NCBI RefSeq assembly: GCF_000003815.2
Contig: NC_049986.1
Span: 3,384,181 to 3,448,180, forward strand
DNA length: 64,000 nucleotides
Direction of reading: 5' to 3'
DNA from: Branchiostoma floridae
Lineage: Eukaryota > Chordata > Leptocardii > Amphioxiformes > Branchiostomatidae
Part shown: one piece after another, positions 21,288 through 31,938 of the stretch
Numbering within the stretch: position 1 is the first letter of the stretch
How the letters are laid out: the number at the start of each line of letters is the position of its first letter
Made by a program: the position numbers and the translations under genes
The notes under the pieces: model-generated
The model's database searches: none
What the model was told of the DNA's origin: nothing
The model's input: the letters and a program-made list of their open reading frames with translations, nothing else

Positions 21288-24200
21288 CTGTTTGTAGACA
21301 CTGCATCTTAGATAATGAGGTTAACAACGATACAGAGTTCACATTTATCATCGGGGTAACCTATATCCTTTGTTTTAATCAAGGTATTTTTGGATTTCAA
21401 ATCAATATATCAAGGTTTTAGTAATATGAAATCATCAATAGTGATATTAAGTATTTTGAAAAGACCTGTTATCTTGATATTCCTTAATTAATCCCGGATA
21501 TAGGTTACCCCGCTAAAATACACATTGTACTTATATTCATATACAACGAAAGCAGTGATTATTTTCAAGGCCTTTTAAATATCGTTACAATTTGTAAGTA
21601 ATAATGGTAACTATATTTAAGATGTTGAGTCGATATGATAATGTGGTATATATGCAACAAAAGCCAGTAAAGATTTTTCGTGACAACACGAAGGATGTAA
21701 GCTGGAGATAAAGAATGTTTAGACCTTGGAACAAAAAGTGGTAATGAGAAGGTAATATACCTATATTTGTATCTACTTGTTGTAGTACGAGGGTGAGTCA
21801 GAAAGTAATGCAAGTGGTTTCATAACAGAATCGTTTTTTGATCGAATGAGTTGAAATTTGGCACAAAGGTAGAGGCATATGTCCTCTTGATATTAAAATA
21901 TCTAAATTTGTTCATTATTTTATGAGTGACTGAGCTGATTTGAAGATGACCACACCCTTGGAATCCCGTCATAAGAAAAATTAGGTCCAATTAACGTACA
22001 ATTAACAATTTCTCCAAACCAATTTTTGCTACTGTAGGAGACTGAGCTTATACATGTAATGAGCTGCATGTCTCTATAAGCCACACGCTTATTTTCAACA
22101 CTGAAATCCGAAATTTTTTTCTTTTTTCGTTGCTGGTGTAGAGTGAGGTATAAGCGGTCGTCAAGGTCATGCGATTTGCGGTGTGTTGATTAAAAGTTTC
22201 TGTAGTCTACTTTTCTATTAACTAGGAAGACTAAAACTTAGCACACTTCTTGACGTTTAAACAGTTAATAACTGTGTAAAGTTTCGTTTCTTTTGGTTAA
22301 TGGAAAAGTAGTCTTTTAACCAACAACTCACGAATTGTGTATAAATCTAACTTGCTCTATATCACAACTTACTCCATCCTAGCAGCTGTAAATGAGGAAC
22401 CATTGGGAGTTAAGAAATGAAAATTGGCATACAATCTATATAGACATTTGTTATCATACATGTATAATTTCAACCTCTTACAGTAATTTTCGATGGGTCA
22501 GATTTAGAGGAACTAATCGTCTGACAAGCATACAATGGTGTGGTAAACTTGAAATCAACTCATTTGCTCATAAAATGATAACGACCAAATTTATAAATTT
22601 CAATCTCAAGAAGACATATGCCTCTACCTTTGTGCCAAATTTCCACCCAATCGATCGAAAAATTAATCTGTTATGAAACCACTTGCATTACTTTCTGACT
22701 CACCCTCGTATTTTGGTGCTTGCAGTGGCAAAATACCTTGTATCCGGAAGATTCCCTGTTGTGATGTTGGAATGTTGGAATGGACGGACCTGTTCAAGCC
22801 ATGCCATAAATTTGAATACAAAAAGGTCTGCAATTCGTCAGTGTAGCAAGTTAGTCTCCCATGGCAGTATCAAACCTGGTCAAGGAGTATAGCCGGCCAA
22901 AGGGAGTCAAACGGGCACCAGCTATGTACTCCTTGGCCAGCTTTGATTCTATCTAGGGTCTGCTTTGAGACTATAGCAAGTAGCTCATTGGAAAGTGCAA
23001 GGGAACGTAACTTTGTAATGTTACCTTTCATTCGCGCCGAGTTGATAGTGGTGCAGGTACCGGGAGGTCCAGCGGGACCGGGCGGACCGGGAGCTCCGTC
23101 GCTGCCGTCACGACCATCTGCCCCCCTGGCTCCACTCGGGCCGGCCGGACCGGACAACCCCCGCGGTCCTCGGGTGCCAGGTGCCCCAGGAGGTCCGGCG
23201 GGGCCAGTGCCTCCTTCACGACCGTCTCTGCCAGGCATCCCGTCACGGCCTGCTTGTCCATCTCTTCCTGGTGGACCCTGAGGACAACCTGTATGGTGTA
23301 GTGGACAGGGTTTCTATTTTATCAACCAAAGCTAAATGTACAATATACAGATCAGACTCAAAAAGGATACGCATAACCAAAGTGATATCTAACGTCATAA
23401 ACAGACTATGCCAATGTGCCAAATGCAACGTTGTTCTAGATTAAAAATTAGCACTTAAGTATGACCGTTCTTTTATTCATGACTACGATCAGGAAACATT
23501 TTTCTCCTTTCTGTAAAGTGGTCCCTACATGTATGGATGACTGATATCTATTTACGGTGTCTTATGACCTGTACGTCAATCATTCAAGTCGAATCATGAA
23601 AGTTTTAAGCTTTGTGAGATTTGGTAAATATGCAAAAATGCTTTGTTATATAAAAAAAGATATCTTAATTCAGGATTAGATTCACGATAAGTATCAAGAT
23701 ACATAAGGTATATATTCACGCATATCACCTTGATAGTTTTGTTTTTCAATGGAATTTTGTATACTTTCTAGTGCACAAAAGCTTTTGTGCTAGTTGTTGT
23801 GTTGATAAAGTTTCGAGTACAAATACAGAATTATCACATATGACTGGCTTTACTGATGATTTTACCGACGTGACTATTGGATAGTTTCTAGGACGCACAG
23901 TGCCACATCGAATGAAATTTCAACACCAACGAATGCAGTTTCAAACGATAAATTGATTACGTACTTCCGAATGGCAAGGTTACTGAGTTGGCAGCTCTCT
24001 TCGCCCTGTGGCGGCTTGTAGCGGGATCAAGGGGGAGGGGCGGCCGGTTCGGCAGGTCAGGGCCGTCCGCAACAACTCGTTTGGCCTCGGGGCGGAAACC
24101 ATCGTCACCCGACTGGAAGAGATCAAGAACTTAAGGCAGCAGCAAGTAAATATTAAGGATGACATCTATGCGCTAATTAATTTTTACCTGATTTTAAAAA

Positions 24201-26080
24201 AAAAAACAAGTTTTTTTTTTCTTCTTCAGGGATAGACCAAAATTGGCAGGTTGTGTTTTTAGCAAATAATTGTATGTAGAGTGGTAGCCTTGACTGTAGT
24301 TGCAGATTTGAAACTTGCCGGATAGTTGTAAGAGTGGCACAAATATGGTGATACCAGGCTACCGGTATTCCACACAAGTCACTTTTACTACACTATTTCA
24401 CTTCTTAAACTCAGAAATGAATGCCTTTTTGCTTGTGATGTCATATTTTTTTACTTCAATTCTTGTTACTACGTTTATGGTGTCTATTTGCCATCTTGTT
24501 ATTTCATCCATCTTTCTTTCGCCCTATCTCTTTATTTTAGCAGTCTGCAGATGATTTCATCCATAACATCTACTTGCTGTGGCCCAGATAGAAAAGTAAC
24601 ATTTGCAAGCAAATACGCAACGTTTAATTTCACATGGTATAGCCTACCAAACTACTTCTCTGTTTGTTCTTACTAAAACACTTTGCCACTTACAAAGGTG
24701 ATAGTCGTCTGGTCCAGGTCGTTGACCTTATTGGTAGGAAGCGTAGAAGAATATGAGAAACAAAAACAATGCTTTTTATACTTGTACAAAAACAATGTAC
24801 AAGTATTGACTCACAATGCATTGCTTTGTCATGTGTCTAGATTTCCACCGAAGTTTTACCTTTAGCGTTATCATTCATACATTTCTTTCTACACCCAGTA
24901 ACAATTTACCAATTTTCGTATTTAACGTTACCTGTTCAAGGGTCACTAAGAATTTATTTTTAAACTCAAATGAGCACTGAATGTATACAGTTTATAAACA
25001 TACGCAAGGGAAACCTCTATGCTTAAACCCTTATAATTTCAGTAGGCTGTCAGAATAAACCTGCAAACTGTTAGTTTATAGGCGATTCGGAACACTTATT
25101 CTGCTTCATTGGGTTTCGTGTAAATAATGACAATGTTTACAACTCTTCTTAACCTTTAAAGGATAGTAAAAATTTACCACTTTTCACATTTACCTGTTCA
25201 AGGGTCACTAAGAATTTAATTTCTAAACTCACTGAGCACTGAATGTATAAAAAAGTTCACGGGTCTTGGTGGCAAGTGTGCAGATGTTGACACACTGGCA
25301 GCACCAAATCTGTAGGTGTTTTTGGCACCTTTAGACAGATTAGCCGCCATGCTCGGTGGGCGTCACTCCACCGTCATGGGGGCAGGGGCATGGTGAGTAT
25401 CGAACTCAGGACCCACTGATTCTGATTCCAACGCTCTACCCCGTTGTGCCACACAGACACCCAATGTATACAGAATGTATACAGTACAAGAAAACCTTTA
25501 TGCTAAACTTTCAGCAGGCTGCCCGAATAAACCTTCAAACTATTTGTTCATAGGTTATTGGCAGCACTTATTCTGCTTCATTGCTTTTCATGTAAATAAT
25601 GACAATGTTCACATATTTTCTAGACCTGTAAAGGATACTATCCGGGTAATAAACACGATAAGTGTACGTTTTTATATGTCTATAAGATAGGAATTTTAAT
25701 CGGCTCAAACGTTTATCATCCAAATGTAACTTGATTAAATGTTAGTGCGATAATTGTTTAGCCAACAATACCTCAACGTTCTCCATATGACTGTTGACAT
25801 CCAACATCCACTCCTTGGCCAGGGCCTCCAACGAAGCCACCCGCTCCAGGAGTTGGTCATTCCGCTCTTGCAGTCTTGTCTCCAGAGAGACAATTTGCCG
25901 TTTGAGGTGACAGTCCTGCAGCAGCAGCACTGCCACCAACACCGTCACGCCCAAGACAGCTGCTACGGCACAGGCGACCTGAACACCCGCCGAGCAGACT
26001 CGAGACCGTAGGTCCGCATACACCGGCTCGGCAAACGTCAGGTCGCTTGTAATCAGCTTATCTTTGCTCATGTTATACAA
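20650..26080 (-). CDS. Type II membrane collagen/fibrinogen-domain protein
   Basis: Four exons with compatible phases: 26080-25772, 24112-23984, 23277-23025, 21287-20650 (309+129+253+638 nt, 442 aa). Cytoplasmic residues 1-32, membrane span about 33-55, and a heptad-rich coiled coil about 57-95 are in exon 1. Exon 2 (104-146) is Pro/Arg-rich and ends in RHRAKR, a furin-type site. Exon 3 has 24 uninterrupted Gly-X-Y triplets and then a Cys ([10 protein letters not shown]). Exon 4 is a full fibrinogen-related domain ([26 protein letters not shown] calcium loop, HCA...GGWWYGAC). Known ficolins carry collagen plus fibrinogen domains but are secreted; here the anchor and furin site suggest a trimeric membrane lectin that can be shed. 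Binding to acetylated glycans is inference. Introns hold a SINE, a hairpin and a transposon. Confidence 0.85.
21786..22710. mobile_element. Mariner-like palindromic element, non-autonomous
   Basis: Ends TACGAGGGTGAGTCAGAAAG (21786) and its exact complement at 22691-22710. Complementarity continues inward through GGAAATTTGGCACAAAGGTA-type words, with increasing mismatch, almost to the centre (about 22248), so the whole 925 bp is one imperfect palindrome. The ends resemble mariner-type termini and a TA lies at each border; family assignment is inference. No transposase. It sits in intron 3 of the fibrinogen/collagen gene. Confidence 0.8.
22866..22954. repeat. Hairpin repeat in intron 3
   Basis: CTGGTCAAGGAGTATAGC (22876-22893) pairs imperfectly with GCTATGTACTCCTTGGCCAG (22921-22940), and pairing extends outward. 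The words resemble the loop side of the MITE at 49496-49637 (GGTAAGGAGTTTATCCGGCC), so this may be a MITE remnant. Confidence 0.6.
23025..23277 (-). CDS. Fibrinogen/collagen gene, exon 3 (collagen helix)
   Basis: Acceptor GTTGTCCTCAG precedes GGTCCACCAGG. Twenty-four Gly-X-Y triplets follow without interruption, then [12 protein letters not shown]. Donor GTAACA follows 23025, phase 1. Local GC content is far above the flanks, as expected for Gly/Pro codons. Confidence 0.88.
23278..23983 (-). other. Intron 2 of the fibrinogen/collagen gene
   Basis: AT-rich, bounded by GTAACC and CAG. No other feature recognised. Confidence 0.6.
23984..24112 (-). CDS. Fibrinogen/collagen gene, exon 2 (furin-type site)
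   Basis: Acceptor TTGATCTCTTCCAG lies just before 24112 and donor GTAACC just after 23984. The exon is exactly 43 codons, phase 0 to 0, matching both neighbours. It encodes a Pro-rich linker ending [11 protein letters not shown] plus-strand open frame over the same DNA lacks matching splice phases. Confidence 0.7.
24905..25640. repeat. Intronic tandem duplication, second copy split by a SINE
   Basis: 24905-25160 and 25165-25640 share ACCTGTTCAAGGGTCACTAA, GAGCACTGAATGTATA, CTTATTCTGCTTCATTG and GTAAATAATGACAATGTT in the same order. The second copy is interrupted by 25250-25462. It lies in intron 1 of the fibrinogen/collagen gene. Confidence 0.8.
25250..25462 (-). mobile_element. tRNA-derived SINE
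   Basis: On the minus strand it begins GGTGTCTGTGTGGCACAACG, with an A-box-like TGGCACAACGGGG and a B-box-like GAGTTCGATAC, the internal RNA polymerase III promoter of a tRNA. The acceptor stem is not completed, so it is not a working tRNA gene. AATGTATA flanks both sides (25242-25249 and 25463-25470), and the sister copy near 24990 is uninterrupted. Confidence 0.8.
25772..26080 (-). CDS. Fibrinogen/collagen gene, exon 1 (anchor and coiled coil)
   Basis: Starts at the first Met; the alternative MSKDK start is three codons on. It ends GAG before donor GTATTG (25771-25766), phase 0. Charged residues precede the membrane span, and a Leu-rich heptad region ([20 protein letters not shown]) follows. 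Confidence 0.85.
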
Positions 26081-27059
26081 CTTATGGATTATTCAGCAAT
26101 GAACCAGGTGCTTTGTTCAGCCAGGTTTTACTATATGCAAAGCCCCACGACAACTAAATACTTTCAGGGGCGCCTGAATAAACGTACGTCAATGAATAGA
26201 CCCGGGAATTCCCCTGTATTTTTCCTATGCAAAATCAAGTCTCCTGATTGGTTGTCAGGTACTGTTGCTTCCTCATACGTCATGAATGTGCATATATAAT
26301 TACCTTTTAAAGTATTTTTCGTAGAAGTCCGTAACGTTAGGCTTGAAATACAAAATATGACGTGTCTAATTTTAAACGTCATCGCTCGCTTCGAGGCTGT
26401 AAACTTGTTAAGCTGCTATCTTTGTCTTTTGTAAAGGGGGGGGGGGGGCATAATTGAGTCATGACCCCATGTTGAGAGACCCAAGATAAAAACAATGCTT
26501 TAAAATCTTGAAAACCCTTTCTTGGTGGAACTTGTTTACGCAAGTACAATAGAAGACAAAACATTATACTTGTTGAATCAGTTGTGAATAAAATGACACC
26601 CTTCTTGTAGTTTTCAGTCACTCCTATGAGATAGTGGAATCGTCACCAGCTGGGTGTTTTGAGTCTTCAGGATACATCCAAAGGCTTTGCTATGGGGTGG
26701 GGTTATCTGTAGACCAGCCGAATAAGATTCATTTTAATGTCTTGGAAATTTAGGTGACGAAAGTTGACCAAAAATTTAGCATTTGAAGGAAAGCTTGTAT
26801 GGTTTGATTCCTGAGATAATGAAACATCCCCCTAACTTTCCCATAATCTATTTATAATCAATTATGTGCATTATATTACGTGTATATACTGAATTAGTGT
26901 AGCCCCCATTTCAACGTCACATTGTGTCTGAAGCGTCAATCCAAACCTAAAAAATGGTATCAAAATCACACATTATTACTGTCAACATTCCTCTAAAAAT
27001 GCTTGCAAAATCGTTTTTAAGTATCTCTATTATCATCTCAAAAGTTGTTGTTTTCATTT
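26081..27059. other. Intergenic, upstream of the fibrinogen/collagen gene
   Basis: Includes the presumed promoter side of the minus-strand gene and a run of about 12 G near 26438-26449. No gene seen. Confidence 0.5.
26286..26300 (-). promoter_or_regulatory. Possible TATA element upstream of the fibrinogen/collagen gene
   Basis: The minus-strand word AATTATATATGC lies about 210 bp upstream of the start codon. A CCAATCAGG word is at about 26238-26246, nearer the start codon, so the order is unusual. Suggestive only. Confidence 0.25.
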
Positions 27060-27560
27060 CAGTCTGGGTTCCTCGGCGTGACTTCACTGTCAGTTAACTA
27101 GCTCGTTTGTATAACCCAGAAAATACTTGAAGCTCTTGATGCAGACAGAGAAGTCCGAGCTATATATCTCGATTGTTCTCGTGGTTTTGATAAAGTGTGT
27201 CATAAAGGCTTTTTTTCATCTACACTGCAGTACCGTTCATGCCTGACAGGGAGAATTTCGCATCGGCACCTGCAGTCTACACAATATACTGTTTAGTCGT
27301 AACTTAGTTACGAGTCCTTATTGCAGCTGCGGGTGCTGATGTGCAAGCATTCCCCTTTTTTGCTCTACTGCCCTAACTTTGCCGTTCAACGTTCACGCCT
27401 CCTCGACACACTCGATAGTTTAAACATGCCTTTGTTAGATGTTAAAACTTTATCTAACATTGCATAAAGATTCACCCTTGCATACGTCTAAAATCAACAC
27501 TCAAATTCTTGCCACATCTCCACAATACCTACTTAAAACCAAACGTTTTCACATCTGATT
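27060..27560 (+). mobile_element. LINE reverse transcriptase relic
   Basis: The plus-strand frame includes KILEALDADREVRAIYLDCS followed by RGFDKVCHKG, the reverse-transcriptase block usually read as VDAIFLDFSKAFDxVxHxxL. About 200 bp later RLLDTLDSLNMPLLDV resembles the C-terminal tail of such proteins. The core with the catalytic YxDD is missing, so this is an internally deleted relic. Confidence 0.6.
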
Positions 27561-27901
27561 TATGTTGCATTTTAACTGAATCTTTAGTTAGTATTTTCGC
27601 CATAATGACTAATGCCAGCTGTTCTTTGCCGTAATTCAATTCCCCGGCGGGAGGGTAGGTCTACGAGTGTGTGATTGATGGGTGGGGCTTACAAAGAACG
27701 GCTTCACCAGATCTAGCTGTGGTTAACAGTTTCTTAGGTCATGAACCCGCCAGTTACTTCCTAGTTACGCCTCTAAATAATTGGTTGCCAAGATCCACCG
27801 ACGCCATCTTCCCATGATGCTCTGCGACAGACGCTAATGCGCAGGCGTACAACTAAATCTTCTTCCAGGTTGGATCGACTTTTGTCATCTGTTGCAAAAT
27901 G

Positions 27902-27953
27902 ATTCGAGTGCGCACTGCTAAAACAATTAACGACGAGTTGCATAACGCTTCGA
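27902..27953 (+). promoter_or_regulatory. Conserved block upstream of UGT-A
   Basis: GATTCGAGTGCGCACTGCTA and the 30 bases after it match 54416-54466 before UGT-C and 46346-46398 before UGT-B. In UGT-A it is about 220 bp from the start codon instead of 60-120, because extra sequence intervenes. Conservation across three copies suggests promoter or 5' leader, or simply shared ancestry. Confidence 0.4.
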
Positions 27954-28174
27954 ACAACTCTGCCTACGGTTTTACGGTTATACAGGCTTTTCATTTGACG
28001 AAATCTGCGCCATGTTGGATTGCAGCGTAAGTCTGTAAACAACACAAAGATACTACTGCTTAATTTAATTATCAGCCAACATATGGTCGTCGGAGGATTC
28101 AAATTATAATTAGTATAACGTCAATGAAAAGCCTGCAGACAATTAGTCGTCGGGACAGTACCGTACGCAACAAC

Positions 28175-28966
28175 ATGGGAGGGACTCCAAAGCTTCACAG
28201 TTCCATTATTCTTCTTGTTCTCCTGTGTCTTGCTGGCTACAAGAGCAGTGCAGAGAAGATTTTGATGGTGCCTTTGCCTGTGTTCAATAGCCACTGGATG
28301 GTAGCGGCGTCAATCGGGCAGGCTTTGGTGAACAAAGGTCATGTTGTCACGGTGGTTGTTGAAGAGGACATCGTGGAGAAACGACGATCAGAGAGGCCTG
28401 ACTTTACGTTTGAGACATTTCAAGACGACGGATTTGGATCACGCCTTCGGCAATTCCAAGACGACGTCTTCCGAATGGCAGAATCGATGTCAGCCTCCGA
28501 GGAATTTATACAGCACACAAAGGCGGCTGACTGGGCAAAAAAACACTGCGAGCATCTATTAGGTGGAGATGATGGTGACCTATTGAGGAGATTAAAAACA
28601 GCACAATACTGCGTTGTTATTTCTGACCCCTTTTTAAGATGTGGCACCATATTGGCAGCAAACCTAGGGATTCCGCACGTCGCAACGGACCCAGGTAACA
28701 ATCTTAATGATGGTTGGTTTATCAGCCAAATGCAAAGATTGGAAAATACGTACCTTGTCGTTTTAAGAAATTGGCTTTACGCTTACATCTATGACGATCT
28801 GGTCCGTAATTATGTCAGCGAGACAGACACTATCCATAGCCTGACGTCACGCACGGACTTGTGGTTGCACCAGACCGACACGGTGCTGAATTTCCCCCGT
28901 CCCTCCATGCCTAACATCGTCCAGGTTGGTGGGCTGACCGTCCGTGCTGGAATCCCTCTTTCTGAG
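28175..28966 (+). CDS. UGT-A exon 1
   Basis: Acceptor-binding half, 264 codons. Ends TCTGAG before donor GTAGGA, phase 0. Confidence 0.9.
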
Positions 28967-31568
28967 GTAGGAATTGTTTTGACATACTATTTTCACTTTG
29001 GAGATTATGTCGACAATATTTCAAGGAACGTTGGAATGTTTGCCATTGTTTTCGGTACGTTTGAAGGTGTGTGTGGTTGGTGATGGTGCAGGTCGATTTT
29101 ACGCCCCCTGTTGCTTGACCTTAATACTGCAGGAGCAGGAGCATGTTTTTATCTTTGCGCCTGGAGTAGCTGTGATATTGATTTTCATGTGGTGGGTAGG
29201 TGTAAAGTGGATGCTTGTTTCACGTAAATTTCGGCCTTCTATCTGTTTACGGTGGATCTGCAGGGTTTCTTTTTTTCTGGATGTTTTTTTTTTTTGTCCA
29301 GCAAATACGTTAAACTTAGAAACCTGTGGATGGGTTGCGTTGATTTCTTGCAACGTGGTTACATAATTTTATCCTGATCTTTTCTATGCACATTTTGGCC
29401 TCCTAGTGGTTGTCCACGCTACTTCAGAAGTTTTTATTTTTTATTTTTATGTCTATTGATTTAAGTAAACTTCTCTGAACAACAATATGGCGGATTGCAA
29501 TAATTCTTAATGTGTCCTTGTGCTCTGGAAGAAGTAATAATTTGGGCCCCTTAGCGGGTAGTTTTGGAATTGCATGGGCATTTTTCGTCGAACTTAAAGA
29601 AAAGAAAGAATAAACGGATTGCATGATGTCTGGTTTGTAGGTAGCTTGGACAAACATGTAGAAAATACAAACTAGTAAGGCCGATATTTGCTTGTGAGCA
29701 AATACAGCATATTTCAGCCATCTACCTTCCCGTGCAACAATAGTTCCAAAATCACCCATGTGCAAAAATGGAACACTTCTGCTTATTTATGTTTTACTTA
29801 ATTTTTCCTGCTTCGTTAACGTTTGCTTGCTTTACATTACTTTCCACGACGTTAGGGTTTTGCCAAACAATATCAAACTTTACCGGGTATTTCCAGCTTT
29901 TACAAATGTTATTTATCTATTTAGGACCTAGAGGATTTTATGCAGTCATCTGGAGACGACGGAGTGATCGTTGTCAGCTTTGGGACGATGGTCCATACGA
30001 TGTCGACGGAAAGGAAAGAAATGTTCGCAGCAGTCTTCGCGCAGCTCCGACAGAAGGTGGTGTGGCGGTACACGGGAGAGAAGCCGGCCTGTCTGGGTAA
30101 CAACACCAAGCTGATGTCCTGGCTGCCTCAGAATGACTTACTGGGTGGGTAACGAAAACAAATCCCTTCGTATATGTTGTTATTTACATCCAGGATCGGA
30201 TCAGATAAACAACCAAGAGTGGACGATTCAGTGACTGCCACTATTCTGCACTGCAACTTAAGTGTCACTGCAGCTAATGTGTTGTCCCGAGCACAAAGAA
30301 AAGCCATACATGTTGTCCTATACGTAACGTGTCTGCTTTTGACATATATCAGAAAATCAATATCGTCTAACAGGAATGCTTAAAGAATACGCTCCCGAAC
30401 GTGAACGACTATTGTGTTATGGACTTAAAATGGTTCAAAGGTATACCCTTATTCTACACTTTCCCAAAATGCACCAAATTTCGCACTACAGCTTTAGGAT
30501 AGTGAAAATGCCGTTAAAATAACAGCAAATATACACCACTCCACTAAAATGAGGTGACATCTAAAGGAGTTAGTTACAAAGTTCTTCGTTTATGACCTAA
30601 TAAATCAAGTACTTAACGTTGTTCAAGTTCCACAAGTAATTTCTGTTGATACAATTCCTATTTTTCGCACCTTCCAGCTCATCCCAAGACCCGAATCTTC
30701 GTCAATCATGCTGGGTTGAACGGAGTGTACGAGGCCCTGTACCACGGCGTGCCCATGGTTTGTCTACCGCTGTTTTCGGAACAGCCTGGAAACGCCGCCC
30801 GGGTTGTGGCCAGGGGAATGGGGTTGAGTTTGGACTACAGGACAGTCACCTCAGACCAGTTGTACCAGGCTATACTTCATGTTCTTACCAACAACAGGTA
30901 TTGATGAGTGTTACTAGTATTCCATATCTACAAGCACATATTGTAGGAGTAGTTGGGCAGATTCTTCAATGCCCTCGTATACCTTGGGCAATTCAGTTTA
31001 CGTTTCAAAGCTGTTCATAAATAAACCACGGGGAAGCTTGGTGTCTTCTTCTTTTCGTTACCCTCTAGCTACCCCACTGTGGCATCAGTCAGGGGGGCAT
31101 GCTGATTAACGCAGGCAAGCCAAACCGACCTTAAAGGCCTCGACTGCCGGGTCCTGGGCAGTATGCCCCGGCAGCCTATTGCACGCAACAACTGTGCGAG
31201 GGAAACATTAAGATTTGAAACTTTTACCTGTAAGTATCTGATATTTAAACATTCACATATGTTGCTAAATTTTGCTCAACTCTAGTTACCGTGAGGCGGC
31301 AGCCCGCCTGTCCCGTCTGCACCGTGACCAGCCCCAATCACCCATGGAGCGGGCCGTCTGGTGGATAGAACACGTCATCAAACATGGCGGACTGCCCCAT
31401 CTCCGCGCACGCTCCGTGGAGCTGCCGTGGTACCAGTACTACCTGCTGGACGTGGCTGCGTTCCTGTTGGGCATCTGTTCAGCTGTTCTGGGGACCCTGT
31501 GGTACAGCTGTTCATTTGTCTGTAGGAAGGTTTGCTGCAAAAGAGGCGGCAAACTCAAGTCACAATAA
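28175..31568 (+). CDS. UDP-glycosyltransferase A (tandem copy 1)
   Basis: Four exons, 504 aa: 28175-28966, 29925-30144, 30678-30897, 31286-31568, with phases 0, 1 and 2 that all join. It would transfer a sugar from a UDP-sugar to a small lipophilic acceptor in the ER lumen. Signal peptide about 10-26; catalytic-type His40 (NSHWM) and Asp151 (VVISDPF) match the His/Asp pair of animal UGTs. The donor-binding signature FVNHAGLNGVYEALYHGVP is at about 345-363 and Glu372-Gln373 stand at the sugar-contacting pair. A membrane span about 463-487 and a KLKSQ end give type I topology with a KxKxx ER-retrieval signal. Exon 1 is 84 nt shorter than in copy C and lacks the conserved PLPLAYVPS...DQMTF region, so activity may be altered. 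The start is chosen by alignment to the MGG/MGE starts of copies B and C; an in-frame Met lies 17 codons upstream. Confidence 0.9.
29925..30144 (+). CDS. UGT-A exon 2
   Basis: Acceptor ATTTATCTATTTAG; DLEDFMQSSGDDGVIVVSFG opens the donor-binding half. Ends in the first base of a codon before GTGGGT, giving WLPQNDLL plus split Ala. Confidence 0.92.
30678..30897 (+). CDS. UGT-A exon 3 (donor-sugar signature)
   Basis: Acceptor CACCTTCCAG. Encodes HPKTRIFVNHAGLNGVYEAL and the PLFSEQPGNAA segment. Ends AACAACAG before GTATTG, phase 2. Confidence 0.92.
31286..31568 (+). CDS. UGT-A exon 4 (membrane anchor)
   Basis: Acceptor CTCAACTCTAG completes a Ser codon. Encodes the linker helix, membrane span and KLKSQ end. 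AATAAA (31564-31569) overlaps the stop codon and could be a polyadenylation signal; copy B has AGTAAA there. Confidence 0.92.
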
Positions 31569-31938
31569 AAGTTATAATAACATATGTTTTCAGCCTTTTG
31601 ACGTTAGAAAACACGGTTATCAATTTATTTATTTATTTAAAATGCGACGGTACATTACACAGACCTATAGGCAGCATAGCTGATTGCATAGGTATACAAA
31701 TAACAACTTTACAACGGTACAAGACGGTTATCAATTGAGTGAAAACATTTACATTGTGTTTTCGTTTCACCCAAAACAATATCTAGCTTCAAAACCAAGG
31801 TTTTACCAGTATCTTTTCAAGATGTTAAATACAGAATGTTTCAATCTGAGTGTCCTCATTTCCAATCTAATGGACTGTTCAATAGCAACCATTTGCAGAA
31901 ATGGACCCTCCGAACATCATTCTACTTTAAAACCATTC
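31569..31938 (+). other. UGT-A downstream region
   Basis: Matches 50362-50590 downstream of UGT-B (AAAACATTTACATTGTGTTT, CTTCAAAACCAAGGTTTTAC), so it belongs to the duplicated unit. No gene. Confidence 0.8.

Noticed and set aside
22943-23281. Plus-strand Pro/Gly-rich ORF
   Set aside because: Antisense of the collagen exon; Gly-X-Y periodicity is on the minus strand.
24008-24235. Plus-strand ORF with coiled-coil-like [17 protein letters not shown]
   Set aside because: Its splice phases fit no neighbour, while the minus strand gives an exact 43-codon exon with matching phases. Not fully excluded.
25381-25462. tRNA gene
   Set aside because: A and B boxes are present, but the cloverleaf and 3' stem are not completed; target duplications show a SINE.
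28124-28174. Upstream Met start for UGT-A
   Set aside because: The extra 17 residues precede the signal peptide and are not conserved in B or C, which start at the equivalent of 28175.
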